Of a stretch of 27,133 nucleotides of DNA, positions 17,401 to 23,393 are shown piece after piece. Below the pieces are notes generated by a model. The model made no database searches, was not told the origin of the DNA, and saw only the letters and a program-made list of their open reading frames with translations. The position numbers were made by a program, and so were the translations under genes. This DNA comes from a virus. Within the stretch, counting starts at the first letter, position 1; the number at the start of each line of letters is the position of its first letter. The stretch is taken from IMG/VR virus record IMGVR_UViG_3300001848_000312, positions 1 to 27,133 of that record, one strand, 5' to 3'.

Positions 17401-18450
17401 ATGAATTCTCAAATTCAAGGGTTGAATACGCTTATCAAAGCTATTCGAGGCAACATGACACTTGATGAGAAACTTAAAATTAGAGACAAAATTATCAAGC
17501 GCGGTATGTTGTTGGCTGGAGCCACGATGTTTTACAGCGCCATGATGCAAGATGATGATACGTACAAGAACGCTTTGCCGGAACAGAAGTACAACAACTT
17601 CTTTGTTCCTTTCCCCGGCGTAGACGAGAAAGTGCGCATACCCATTCCGTTTGAAGCTGGCATTTTGTTTAAGTCTGTACCAGAAGCGTTGATTAATTAC
17701 ATGTACGGGCACGACAAAGATGCCGCAGCAGGTATGCGACAGGCTATTCTTAAGCTGATTCCTGCTGGTGAGTCGTATGGTGTTCCACAAATATTGTTGC
17801 CCGGTGTTGAAGCTGGCTTGGGTAAATCGTTCTACACAGGCCGCGACATTGAAAGCAGACGCGAACAGGCGCTGGTTCCCGGACAACGTACTCGTGACAC
17901 CACAACCGGTTTTGCTGCGGCTTTGGGAGATGCGCTAAACATTTCACCAATCAAAATTGACCACCTAATAAATGGTTACACAGGCCAGATTGGTTTGGCT
18001 GTGACACAAATGGCAAGTTCTCTTGTGTTCGGCCCCAAGATGGTGGGGTCTGAAGTGGCCAAGCATTTGTCTCAGCAGCCTATTGTGGGTTCGCTGTTCC
18101 AGCCTGAGTATGCTGGTGCAGTTGTTGAAGACGCTTACCAAATGGTGAACGAAGCTGAACAAGTTAAGAACACTGTCAATGACATGCTTAAGAAAGGCCG
18201 CGTTGCTGAAGCAAAAGCGTTCATGGAGAAAAATGCCGTTGAATACGCCAGAGCACAGATAGCTGCGCCGCAGTTCACATCGAGAATGAACCTGATCAAT
18301 CAGCAAATTCAAGCCGTCAAAAATGCACCCAACTTGTCTGGCGATGAGAAGCTTGAAAAAATTGATCAGCTTAAAAAGCAACGCTCACTTTATGCTGAGT
18401 ACTTCATGCAGCAGGCAAGTAAAACCATACCCCAAGAAGCCCGCCCATGA
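8470..18450 (+). CDS. Giant polyvalent virion (ejection-type) protein with metallopeptidase-like and WCT/solenoid regions
   Basis: One uninterrupted frame of 3326 residues occupies over a third of the window. Residues 1-40 form a small adaptor-like segment (FEFPDGRIGRFEVPEGTTPE). Residues 130-165 are hydrophobic and Ala-rich, possibly membrane-active. Residues about 330-1560 are Lys/Glu/Gln-rich and largely coiled coil. Residues 1647-1651 (HEGVH, followed by AAT) form an HExxH zinc-peptidase motif, with Glu1700 or Glu1704 (LSEFVAEVM) as third-ligand candidate. Residues about 1826-2448 hold an unusual module with CAGTSWCTG (Trp2139, Cys2140), GDFYIYYKQGRPEVAVRM, and a solenoid-like tail. Residues about 2660-3190 (LIRNAFLANPISAGRTLFKD; VRIPIPFEAGILFKSVPEAL) resemble 'large polyvalent protein associated' domains of phage proteins. 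Position at the end of the internal-protein cluster and size suggest ejection into the host with the DNA. I see no polymerase motifs. Domain names are from memory; the role is inferred. Confidence 0.7.
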   Translation: MPIARFEFPDGRIGRFEVPEGTTPEQAQAMIAQSIGQMDIPPEPKPQSGLMAAAGSAFRGGVGETAESLGELTGIEGLTKFGKRQQAAAAKAYVPTSEADIEAASKRGLFPELGAYATQFLEPYVQGAAGIAARYGVPTLASMAAPEAAPLLGAAAFAATNAPIHIGEVLKYQKEQGLPRDEESAIVYGLARAGVDSLSGAVLAGPMRGVLGKTAVEQAQALAPRVASGEISAAQAATMVSGRLKNVVQATAQNAVVGTGMMTADEALLRASAGQDITSPEAIKSYEEQAKGAVALAPMFGLLHGFGQPEAARKILRGAEAKAPVLEAPPSEAETVPEPTLRGEQPPETAAGTPEAETLKEAISPKKKAAMDKQLAKEQQEYLKKYQDLAAQRAADQAERDRIAALSPEEYMLEQTGVVPASIKLPKDMMPTPVGFQPLTQIQAQEKGAFDYAAQQVKLAQDRHFLPASGKADRDAVKTYVDYLLVNPDLARQVALSDQPIMGLSAQFNQNVKSLLLNALKLHDTSAKETQAAEQERRRALFTQSPAEANQQLLAAMQESPDLQAQRRVREERERLENIQRQNRQAPTPYRGEPKLMAERLKTTIPELPEGEEPPLMREDDPLLNQLVQALPGDNGRIVPGQIYEGMGVSRGKLKDLQLQLSIARMTNNKLVADRLQAEINDQRQSLKEPRERVGTGEKSAELAGTVLENRDKQIEADKFRDDQRLILLGMFKTLNTRNPLNIKQTRRSATLSLPGVFEKRISDAKDAFVEAHQKEIEARREVFGLPPMADWERAEARARALEALNELEQRWNTFGAPVEAVQVLQQQVRDATNENVLNAAKRFNKEQQETTAEKLTKPRQKYVNYRGEEVSVPEKPAAPRIGAPEQLTLRGRPNIPSNEKAAAFNFIDAVLDQLETRVRAVPTAERKTVAKVGSMEDIAKLFETTTGEGRTEKIDQASIALLNRLRDHLETSTDPEFISLAREQAQRIMEGNLPDPVAVRDLDEMMKGQEVSGRSAAKPLSAEETTAVARGEKKYEAQPQQELFPETSVQVARATPRNFQKLLDSKNVQGMREALAKQKEDNQAVLETVRKYVPSLQKAMQTATASLNKALEKKETLTKAAAEARKEPEWYAPAVRKIVELESALQSIPPRLDLLRSIQRSLKNLNAEDKASLLQLTKAALDEKTLTTKERAEFNEIIQALANPDSFNAEINKLNDIVKNASAVVDNARKTLDDLMTKYQSGSQAVMRRSIQESADKAGRKVERLTQEIADLRKQIAAEREAKEAEEKAKLVPSELETPTEEYETAAQRGREGLGLPGVRVEKDTARMAQNMHKIRSEIGSLNEELRKAEKANDTERIAETKAKIDDAEARLASVYRDAPLSVKELLTPEEERDARDAADKVAAKDAAAEARRRKRKGEAAPKLVPIEQTALLKEVRGSKVIQPYKTARVAEVAQKVTDRLVKQKTELADIQRRIAYLKDNNKHKVSGRLTDTFKDLQGKETLLKEKLKKTQTLQNKIVSVEKTAETLASKAAQEEALRKSKAAEKESERFARGVEVESPDLTPTQIRAIDDNDITAAYADIANDGSNSKINRVVAQRLAVLLDETDIAIRDKLTDKDGKEVLGMATSRVIGLNRNGGLSQEVLLHEGVHAATERIIQMPEDKLTKTQLVAKRELQALHAAIKNDPRITSKTAKGSLSEFVAEVMSNRNLQEQLREKRWKLSDAWEGFKSIILRMLGIDHPETMLGAALQSVDALMVPSSVRFDMPERPVSRRLSQKDIAALHDGSNSMRQFAEQFGKDIKMKDRTPEDVERIAKNYLIDMVHNPEKYVAAPYTVRDLKRRNAVLTKEQEEGLAKIKTLKEQFETDAAKYRAGEPYDEDSEYYKEITKQLEKQEREINILETKMGSLDYFTATRMSDGKQYDPENPLHYVEADAITLANLQAQGNASLRDKEARRIRDKRQEDLESLVGLMSSNMSYTLAENALVAKAAAKYAVVSDKNGRLKLATIEPTNRHNVAVVSLDAADAVIRELRAGKNLKEAFLDGLQASADKAIKANEVKDGWQKFNQTKREETEQDLKKLYTEEEFHNAWMQTGYDFEDDNTLIEYMIADGLLPDRRVKNSTFEKAAIKLNKACAGTSWCTGTSENYARDHTANGDFYIYYKQGRPEVAVRMNGQNEIGEIRGNNPDQALNKEQQEIAKSFLQNSKFDKADKYLNQFELKQKAIQVAKGEAAFTLEDLVNINPVRNGKVDASRLLNFRLLDGQARREDPSEAVDKFFNDKITKIVEDAYEDGHFIGEDVHVWHNGVEPFELNGKKYTPKPDQIKTAYTLTLTSASGKTVFSNLENVKAVSVLGGNMYRVEATLPKVKHLELIKTWGESVDTAVLKLAPGATVDLIREGNYDEPSHITVKGAEFVKSFSAGVKPEEKLFVKLPDAKYVGEHNEDVTVYAPKRIADKPPIEELVERSAEEPRYARRVAEYAPELDKAGALAERLIDTKRPLTEKLTADALGRGALEFETRMVDQFAPVAKLTRKMDSLNGMQMMHFLRMTGQRMNLLGATVGFGAPELRKIIRPDGRMEFLYQVKPGASLAEVAEKLAPANDLTGSPDAAANLFSLYTIAERAKSVGLNKLNYRVTQAELDQAMAQIKAVPNLENIFKNAARSYEKFNRNMVQFGVQTGVFSQEQANKMLQNADYVPYYRENTDGTVSLMMGNEHIVSMGNVKDQPYLHALVGGDQRIADFMTSSVRNANMILDMGLRNQATKSVANELQKIGLAQIIEGKTRAGRDIVQFKEDGKDYFAFIRDSEDVPAELLVKGLEGIPVQTSALLQMAGMPSRLIRNAFLANPISAGRTLFKDTMSSVIASGSGFKGMSKALRDVGDNLMELRGITGGEVFTGLPQDMSNILRQIQTGKPGWESLLAKAFVMHAKADATTRQLRYENYRKQGLSEMEATHMALESMNFTRRGISPSIHVLNTLHPFMNSQIQGLNTLIKAIRGNMTLDEKLKIRDKIIKRGMLLAGATMFYSAMMQDDDTYKNALPEQKYNNFFVPFPGVDEKVRIPIPFEAGILFKSVPEALINYMYGHDKDAAAGMRQAILKLIPAGESYGVPQILLPGVEAGLGKSFYTGRDIESRREQALVPGQRTRDTTTGFAAALGDALNISPIKIDHLINGYTGQIGLAVTQMASSLVFGPKMVGSEVAKHLSQQPIVGSLFQPEYAGAVVEDAYQMVNEAEQVKNTVNDMLKKGRVAEAKAFMEKNAVEYARAQIAAPQFTSRMNLINQQIQAVKNAPNLSGDEKLEKIDQLKKQRSLYAEYFMQQASKTIPQEARP

Positions 18451-18472
18451 TGCACGCTTGAGCTTTTGCCCG

Positions 18473-18495
18473 AAAAAGGCGCAGCTTAAGCGCCT
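18473..18495 (-). terminator. Intrinsic terminator of the leftward replication operon
   Basis: On the minus strand a 6-bp stem AGGCGC/GCGCCT with a 7-nt loop (TTAAGCT) is followed by a run of five T (the A-run at 18473-18477 on +). It lies about 65 nt past the stop of the primase-helicase gene. On the plus strand the same hairpin is followed by CGTTC, with no T-tract, so it should work mainly for leftward transcripts. Confidence 0.65.
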
Positions 18496-18531
18496 CGTTC
18501 AGCCCTTGTCGTCGCACCGCATCCGTGTCAA

Positions 18532-18555
18532 GGCAGGGAACAAAAAAGCCCTGCC
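18532..18555. repeat. Inverted repeat GGCAGGG / CCCTGCC in the convergent junction
   Basis: A perfect 7-bp inverted repeat flanks a 10-nt loop containing six A on the plus strand. It begins only a few bases after the primase-helicase stop on the minus strand. No U-tract follows on either strand, so it is more likely a 3'-end-stabilising or pausing hairpin than a complete terminator. The rest of the 110-nt gap (18451-18560) holds no gene that I can support. Confidence 0.55.
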
Positions 18556-18560
18556 CTCTC

Positions 18561-21452
18561 TCAAGTCCCTTCCAAGGGTAATGGATTAATAAATTCTTCA
18601 TCGGCATCCGTGATCGGCCTACTGATCTTGATGGCAGAGACGCGCATAGGCGGTGCAGAAGTCTTGGACATCATATCCTTCTTGTGGATATAAGTCACGG
18701 TGAACTGTTCTTCCAAATGGCGCTTGAGGTTGGCGTACCCGAAACTCATGTTGGAGCAGAATGACTTGAGCAGACGCTCCTCCACGTAGAAGTCGATATG
18801 CCCCGCTGTCACGCCGTGCTCGACCCGTCCCATAACCTCCGCCCGGGTGGTGTTGCGATCGACCATTGAGCCATCCCCAAGGTGCGCCAGAGGGCCAGCT
18901 TTCTCGCCATACTTGACCACCACAAACCGGCCTTGGTACTCCTGCACAAAGGCATTCAAGACATCCTCGGCGGTGCGGTAGCCGCCCTTGATACTGCCAC
19001 GCTGGAGGCTGATGCGCTTGCGGTAGCTTGCGATGATTTCTTTCAGGGGGAACTCAGCGATGTCGGCGTGTTCCTTGTTCATCAGGATGCCAGCAGCCAC
19101 GGCGCAGCCGATGCCAGCCATCCAGTACCGCTCGTCGTTGGGCGCTTTGTACTCCACGTACATTTGGCGCACAGTCTTGGGCACTAGGGTTTCTACTAAT
19201 TCCAAGTTGTCCACCATGTACTGCACCAGCACTTCCCCGGCCACGGCGTAGTTGTCTTGCAGGGATTTGATGATCTCCACCTCGTCGGCGTCCCACACCA
19301 GTTTCTCGTCCATGATGTACTCAATCAGGCGGCGCAGTTCCCCCTCTGAGGCGTGCTTGCGTGTGCCCGTCAGGTAGTCCACGGCGTGGGTGTTGGAGGA
19401 CATGATGGCGATAGCCGACCAGACGGACAGGTTTAGCCGTTCTTTGTTGGCTCCAGACTCCATCCGCTCCTTGCCGCGCCCCTCGCTCAAACTGAGCAAG
19501 AATGCCGGGAACCACTCAAAATCATCCCGGTTCTTGCTGGTGATCTCATCCGTGATGAGGGGGTTGCTGTGGAGAAGACCGAGGCGTTGCTGCATCGCAA
19601 CAGGCGATGTGCCAGCCCCGGTGCGGTAGTGGATGGGATGCCCCCAGATGGATGCCGCGCCGTCCAGCGCCAGCGATTTGCCAGTACCCGACTCGGTCGA
19701 GGCGCAGTGGATGGTCAGCCCGTGCAGCTTTGTGAAACGCATCAGCGGAGACCCAGCGCCCATGAGGATGATGGCCAAGTGATCCCATAGCTTTTTCCTG
19801 ACCAACAGGTTGATGAAGTCGCGCCATTTCTCCAGCGTCCCGGTGGGGCGGGAATTCATGGTGATGTTCTCAAGCCCGGGCATCGGCACTTCGATCGGCT
19901 CTCGGTGGGCGGCGTAGATTTTGCCGCCGAACACGTAGGTGTTGTTGGGTTGCCAGCCGTAGCTGGAGGGCACGTCGATGGGGCGCTTCTCACTGCTCAT
20001 CTTCTCGGCGCATGCCCGGACATAGTCGTACAGATTCTTGTCGTTGCCTGAGCCAAATGCGGCCAACACGTTCTGCTGAGCCAGCGCCTTGACTGTCTCG
20101 TCCTTGCTGACCACAGCCTTTTGAGGGAACGAAATGTCCATTGTTTTGTAGTTGCGCACCGCCAGCATGTGGATGAGGTGTTCGCCGTTGTGGTTCAAGA
20201 TGTCCACCGGGAACAGGTCGTAGGGCAGCAGCATGACTTGGCGTTTGGTGACGTTGCCGCTGGCATCCGTGTCTTCCTTCTCGATGAACACGCCGCCGTG
20301 CTGTCCGTATGCGTAGCCCCGAGGCGGCTCAGGGCGCACGATCTTTTTTGTGGCTGCGTTTGGTGTGACAACTTCAAGGACGGTCTCGGTCTTGGTGACC
20401 GCCACATCTCGCCCCAACCCCAAGGGATTGGTGATCTTCCCCCGATGCTGACACCCGTCACAAACGCCGGGATTCTCCGAATCAAATTTGGTACAGGGGT
20501 AGGGGCCTTTGATCTCCGACAGTTTCTGCCGCATCCTGTCTTCGCTGTATGGGTGCAGTTGGGTCAGCCAGAGGGCTGCTTTCTCCCCATCCTCACACTT
20601 CTGCGCAATGCTCAGCCACCCACGCCACAACGGCTCCATGCCATCCTCTGATGCGTTCTCAGCGTAAAAGCGCAGTTGCTCACAGCCTTTGTCCTCTTTG
20701 GTTTTCTTGAGGATGTTCTTGAACAGCGTAATGCTGTTCTCAAACAACTTGACCGTGGTCGATGTCGGTGCTGGCTCAGGGCGTTGTCCGGGCAGTGCCA
20801 GCGCAGTCTGTGTCGGGGGTCTGAGAGCGGGTGGGAGTGCCTTGAGTTCTTGCTCAATGTGCTTGGCCAAGTCATCAAAGTCAAAGATGTCGCCTTCAGC
20901 CAGTATGCGCACCGGGCGCGGCTTCGCATACTTCGCCTTGTTGTTGAATGTTCCGGGCATGCGCAGCACTCGGGCAGAGTCTGCCGTCACAGTCATGTCG
21001 ATGCTCAGTTTCTCTTGCTTGCACAGTCGCTTTAAGTTTTCTGCAACAGGCTTCCAGTCCTCGATAGCCACATCCTGCGTGAACGGCCAGTAGCAGTGCA
21101 AGCCACCACCTGAGTCCACGATGTAGGGTGAGCCAAGCAAGTCAAGGCCGGTCTTGACCAAGAAGTCATTGAGCGCCAGTGCTGCTGATTTCTTTGACTC
21201 GTAGCCGTCCATGTCGATGAACAGCGATCGGATGCACCGGGCGTTTTCTGCTGTGCGTTTGCCTTTGTTCTCAAACGTGGACAGCGCAAAGTAGATGTCC
21301 TTGTTGTCGCCCCACTTCGCTACAGCCGGGGGCAGTTCTTCCAAATGTTCAACAAAATTGTGCTCCTTCTTTTTTGTAGTTAGTTCCGCCGCGCAATACA
21401 GTCCGTTGGCTGGGGACGGCAGAACAACCGCTAGAAACTCAAGCGGGGTCAT
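18561..21452 (-). CDS. Primase-helicase: AEP-like primase fused to a P-loop ATPase/helicase
   Basis: This is a 963-residue protein. Residues about 70-170 carry an archaeo-eukaryotic-primase pattern: LFIDMDGY (Asp80, Asp82), SGGGLHCYW (His119), and LSIDMTVTADSARVLRMPGT. Residues 320-336 form a Cys/His cluster (C320, C331, C334, H336), a probable zinc site. The C-terminal half has a Walker A motif (ESGTGKS, Lys592) inside a region resembling the DUF927-type helicase domain, followed by LLHSNPLITDEITS, which fits Walker B. The enzyme would prime and unwind DNA for the family A polymerase encoded in the same operon. An AAGGAC ribosome site precedes the ATG, 14 nt after the stop of the 62-aa gene. 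It is the last gene of the operon. Role by family is fairly secure; polarity and oligomer state cannot be read. Confidence 0.8.
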   Translation of the reverse strand: MTPLEFLAVVLPSPANGLYCAAELTTKKKEHNFVEHLEELPPAVAKWGDNKDIYFALSTFENKGKRTAENARCIRSLFIDMDGYESKKSAALALNDFLVKTGLDLLGSPYIVDSGGGLHCYWPFTQDVAIEDWKPVAENLKRLCKQEKLSIDMTVTADSARVLRMPGTFNNKAKYAKPRPVRILAEGDIFDFDDLAKHIEQELKALPPALRPPTQTALALPGQRPEPAPTSTTVKLFENSITLFKNILKKTKEDKGCEQLRFYAENASEDGMEPLWRGWLSIAQKCEDGEKAALWLTQLHPYSEDRMRQKLSEIKGPYPCTKFDSENPGVCDGCQHRGKITNPLGLGRDVAVTKTETVLEVVTPNAATKKIVRPEPPRGYAYGQHGGVFIEKEDTDASGNVTKRQVMLLPYDLFPVDILNHNGEHLIHMLAVRNYKTMDISFPQKAVVSKDETVKALAQQNVLAAFGSGNDKNLYDYVRACAEKMSSEKRPIDVPSSYGWQPNNTYVFGGKIYAAHREPIEVPMPGLENITMNSRPTGTLEKWRDFINLLVRKKLWDHLAIILMGAGSPLMRFTKLHGLTIHCASTESGTGKSLALDGAASIWGHPIHYRTGAGTSPVAMQQRLGLLHSNPLITDEITSKNRDDFEWFPAFLLSLSEGRGKERMESGANKERLNLSVWSAIAIMSSNTHAVDYLTGTRKHASEGELRRLIEYIMDEKLVWDADEVEIIKSLQDNYAVAGEVLVQYMVDNLELVETLVPKTVRQMYVEYKAPNDERYWMAGIGCAVAAGILMNKEHADIAEFPLKEIIASYRKRISLQRGSIKGGYRTAEDVLNAFVQEYQGRFVVVKYGEKAGPLAHLGDGSMVDRNTTRAEVMGRVEHGVTAGHIDFYVEERLLKSFCSNMSFGYANLKRHLEEQFTVTYIHKKDMMSKTSAPPMRVSAIKISRPITDADEEFINPLPLEGT

Positions 21453-21466
21453 GGCAGTCCTTGGGT

Positions 21467-21655
21467 TTAGATGAACAGGTCGCGCTGGTTGGGGTCGCGG
21501 GGTTGTGATTCTTTCTCAGGTGCTACGGCGATGAAGCGGCGTAGCAATTCAATTTGCCAGTCAACAGGCGCACCCTCTGGGTTATCGTCCACGTACATGG
21601 CAAAGTATTTGATGAGTTCTTGATTACTCAAGGCACGAGGCCGTAGTGCTGACAT
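21467..21655 (-). CDS. Small orphan protein, 62 aa
   Basis: I do not recognise this protein. It begins MSALRPRALSNQELIKYFAM, has a central amphipathic part (DWQIELLRRFIAVAPE) and ends with a polar tail. No Cys, membrane segment or known motif is visible. The chosen ATG (21655) has a GGAG ribosome site at 6-nt spacing. An in-frame ATG four codons upstream (21667) lacks a comparable site, because that GGAG overlaps its second codon. The 5' end overlaps the 3' end of the HTH gene in another frame, and the next gene starts 14 nt downstream, so it is a coupled member of the replication operon. Confidence 0.6.
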   Translation of the reverse strand: MSALRPRALSNQELIKYFAMYVDDNPEGAPVDWQIELLRRFIAVAPEKESQPRDPNQRDLFI

Positions 21656-21906
21656 ATTTTTCTCCATGCGTCGTCTGCTGAATGTGCTGCTTTGAGGATT
21701 GTGAGGAGCGTATCGACTCGGTGTTCATACGCTGGGAAGATGTCGCCACCTTCAAACCAGTTGTAAACAGTCTGTCGAGAAACGCCCAACGCTTTGGCAA
21801 TACGCACAACTGAGAAGTTGTGATGCGCTGCCCAACGACCAAGCTGATTGCCCGGTGTCTTTTTGGCACGCATGATTGCGTCGATGGTTTTTTGTGAGTA
21901 GGCCAT
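21628..21906 (-). CDS. Helix-turn-helix DNA-binding protein
   Basis: This 92-residue protein starts at ATG 21906. A GTG nine codons further up also keeps the frame. Residues about 31-52 read as a classical HTH (FSVVRIAKALGVSRQTVYNW), where the S-R-Q-T-V-Y recognition helix is typical of XRE/Hin-type domains. The remainder is helical, and I see no dimerisation or cleavage domain, so a LexA/CI-type autoproteolytic repressor is unlikely. No good Shine-Dalgarno precedes either start, and a strong hairpin lies just upstream (21936-21952), so expression may be low or controlled. Position between the ssDNA-binding and primase genes suggests a regulator or origin-binding factor; this is inference. 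Confidence 0.7.
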   Translation of the reverse strand: MAYSQKTIDAIMRAKKTPGNQLGRWAAHHNFSVVRIAKALGVSRQTVYNWFEGGDIFPAYEHRVDTLLTILKAAHSADDAWRKICQHYGLVP

Positions 21907-21935
21907 GATGATTGGTGGGGGTACTCGCTGCACGG

Positions 21936-21952
21936 TGCCCGGTCGCCGGGCA
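21936..21952 (-). promoter_or_regulatory. Strong hairpin upstream of the HTH gene
   Basis: TGCCCGG TCG CCGGGCA is a perfect 7-bp, GC-rich stem with a 3-nt loop, in the 93-nt gap between the ssDNA-binding-like gene and the HTH gene. No T-tract follows on the minus strand, so it is not a standard terminator. It could be an RNA processing or stability element that lowers downstream expression, or a DNA-level operator with dyad symmetry for the adjacent HTH protein. The rest of the gap shows no gene. Confidence 0.5.
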
Positions 21953-21999
21953 GGCTACCTGATTGTCCGAATCCGCTTTCCCCCCGAAACTCCTTTTAT

Positions 22000-22911
22000 T
22001 TACTCGTCGTCCCAGTCAGACACGATGTCAGCCAACTTACCTTTCTTGGCTGGAACAGCGGCAGCTTTGGGAGCGTCCTTGCGAACTTCAGGTTCCTCGT
22101 CAGCATCGGCCACGGGTTCGGCCTTGGCTTTCTTGGCAGTTGTGGGCTTGCCCGGTATGGCCATGGGCGGGGCGGACTTCACGCCATCGCTTTGAGCCAC
22201 AGTCATCACCACAGCACGTTGCGCATCTGAACTTGCTGCTTGGGTTTTGACGACTTCATACTCGTCCTCAGACAGCCAACGCACAGGCTTGAAGTACAAC
22301 TTGGGAGACTCAGCCTTGGTGTCAAAGCGCATCTCAGTCACGATCTGCTCAGGGTTGACAGGCGGGTTCTGCAAAGCCAAGTAACGGGCGTATGCTTGCA
22401 ACGGGCGCTTGTCGCCATCTTCCTTGCCGAACACCGATGTGGCTGGCAGGGTTAACTGCAACACATCACCCTCTGGGTTATTGGCCAGCACCACAGCCAG
22501 ACGCTGTTGGTAGCGGCATGCGCGGCTATTGCCTTGGCCAGAACCGGCTTGGTTCTTGGGGCAGTTGAGGCAAGTGTCTGACTGCTTGTTCTCAGCAGTG
22601 GGATCAGGACGCTCACCATCATTGCTCCAGCAGTCAGGGCCGGTGATGTTGTCGGCATCGTAGGTTGATGAGTAGAAGATGCGGCTGACTTTGGGTGCAG
22701 CCTTGACGATGATGACATCCAAATTGCGGTCATCAATGGATGCGACTTCCTTACCGCCAGCTACCAAGCGAAACACACCACCTTTGATGGAGATGCGTTT
22801 GACGCTGTTGGATACGCCGCCGCCTGTGAGGGCTTTGGCTGTGTCTGAGAGTTCGTTGTTGCGTGCGAATGCGGGGACGTTTGAAGACGAGAAAAGCGTT
22901 ACGTTTGACAT
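22000..22911 (-). CDS. Single-stranded DNA-binding-like protein with Cys cluster and acidic tail
   Basis: This is a 303-residue protein. Residues about 35-240 look like a beta-rich core (GGVFRLVAGGKEVA; LDVIIVKAAPKVSRIFY; LYFKPVRWL). It contains four cysteines (C94, C114, C117, C132) spaced like a zinc site. Residues about 240-295 are a disordered Ala/Lys/Pro/Glu linker, and the very end is acidic (DIVSDWDDE), a layout shared with SSB proteins, which recruit partners through an acidic tip. Similar phage proteins are commonly called ssDNA-binding or replication accessory proteins; I recall this and have not checked it. It lies 7 nt after the coiled-coil gene, next to helicase, nuclease and primase genes. 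Confidence 0.5.
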   Translation of the reverse strand: MSNVTLFSSSNVPAFARNNELSDTAKALTGGGVSNSVKRISIKGGVFRLVAGGKEVASIDDRNLDVIIVKAAPKVSRIFYSSTYDADNITGPDCWSNDGERPDPTAENKQSDTCLNCPKNQAGSGQGNSRACRYQQRLAVVLANNPEGDVLQLTLPATSVFGKEDGDKRPLQAYARYLALQNPPVNPEQIVTEMRFDTKAESPKLYFKPVRWLSEDEYEVVKTQAASSDAQRAVVMTVAQSDGVKSAPPMAIPGKPTTAKKAKAEPVADADEEPEVRKDAPKAAAVPAKKGKLADIVSDWDDE

Positions 22912-22918
22912 ATAAGAC

Positions 22919-23323
22919 TCACTTGGTTGGTTTGGTTATGACAATGTTGAAGTCCGAGTGGGAATTCAACCCCGGAGGCAGAACCCCCGGATTTTCCTCA
23001 AGGAACTGCGCCATGTTGGACTGCGCGATGCGCTTCTCCAGCAACTCCACAGCACCATGCTCAAGGATGAACTCCTTGAAGGCACTCCAGTCGTTGGTGT
23101 TGTAGCGCGTCGACTGACGCATGGACACAGTCCCAAAAGGACTCTTGACAGATGTGACACCCAGCGCCTTCATCTGATCTTTGATTTCAAATTTGATTTC
23201 GTCTTGCGCAGCCTTGAGTTCTTCCATTTTGGTGTCGTACTCTTTGGTGAGCGTGTCGATTTCAGCTTTGATCTTGCGGTAAATTTTTACCAGTTTGTCG
23301 AGTGGTATGGCATCTTCACTCAT
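22919..23323 (-). CDS. Conserved phage coiled-coil protein of the replication module
   Basis: This is a 134-residue protein. The first half is a long charged coiled coil (IYRKIKAEIDTLTKEYDTKM then EELKAAQDEIKFEI). The second half has a compact domain with FGTVSMRQSTRYNTNDWSAF, AVELLEKRIAQSNMAQFLEE and NPGVLPPGLN. I recognise the 'R-x-x-x-W-x-x-F ... ELLE+RI ... NPGVLPPG' pattern as recurrent in phage genomes next to SSB or recombination genes, but no function is assigned. A clear AGGAG site (23330-23334) sits 6 nt before the ATG. A possible promoter lies in the 70-nt gap upstream. Recombination mediator or SSB partner is a plausible but unproven guess. Confidence 0.6.
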   Translation of the reverse strand: MSEDAIPLDKLVKIYRKIKAEIDTLTKEYDTKMEELKAAQDEIKFEIKDQMKALGVTSVKSPFGTVSMRQSTRYNTNDWSAFKEFILEHGAVELLEKRIAQSNMAQFLEENPGVLPPGLNSHSDFNIVITKPTK

Positions 23324-23359
23324 GTACTTCTCCTGTTTGTTTTTTGTCTAAGGTTTGAC

Positions 23360-23387
23360 ATCTTACACACGAATTTTGGGTTTGCAA
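23360..23387 (-). promoter_or_regulatory. Possible internal sigma70-like promoter
   Basis: On the minus strand TTGCAA, a 16-nt spacer and TAAGAT (4/6 matches in each box to TTGACA and TATAAT) lie in the only relatively AT-rich gap of the operon. They are about 36 nt upstream of the coiled-coil gene, leaving room for its AGGAG site. Each box is imperfect, so this is only a candidate. Confidence 0.3.
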
Positions 23388-23393
23388 CTCCTT

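Noticed and set aside
17380-17886. 168-aa minus-strand open frame, and a 350-aa plus-strand frame at 23727-24779
   Set aside because: Both lie wholly antisense to strongly supported genes (giant protein; Snf2 helicase) and show no motif.
8470-18450. N4-type virion RNA polymerase (similar size, about 3500 aa)
   Set aside because: No T7/N4 RNA polymerase motifs (catalytic Asp motif A, R-x3-K-x7-YG, HDS) are visible in the 3326 residues.
8470-18450. DarB-like antirestriction protein
   Set aside because: I see no methylase or helicase motifs; only general polyvalent-type architecture is shared.
21628-21906. CI-like lysogeny repressor
   Set aside because: Only an HTH and short helices are seen, with no cleavage or dimerisation domain, and no integrase in the window.
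21907-21933. GTG start extending the HTH protein by nine residues
   Set aside because: The extension is Pro-rich without a ribosome site; the ATG at 21906 gives the usual domain start, though this cannot be fully excluded.
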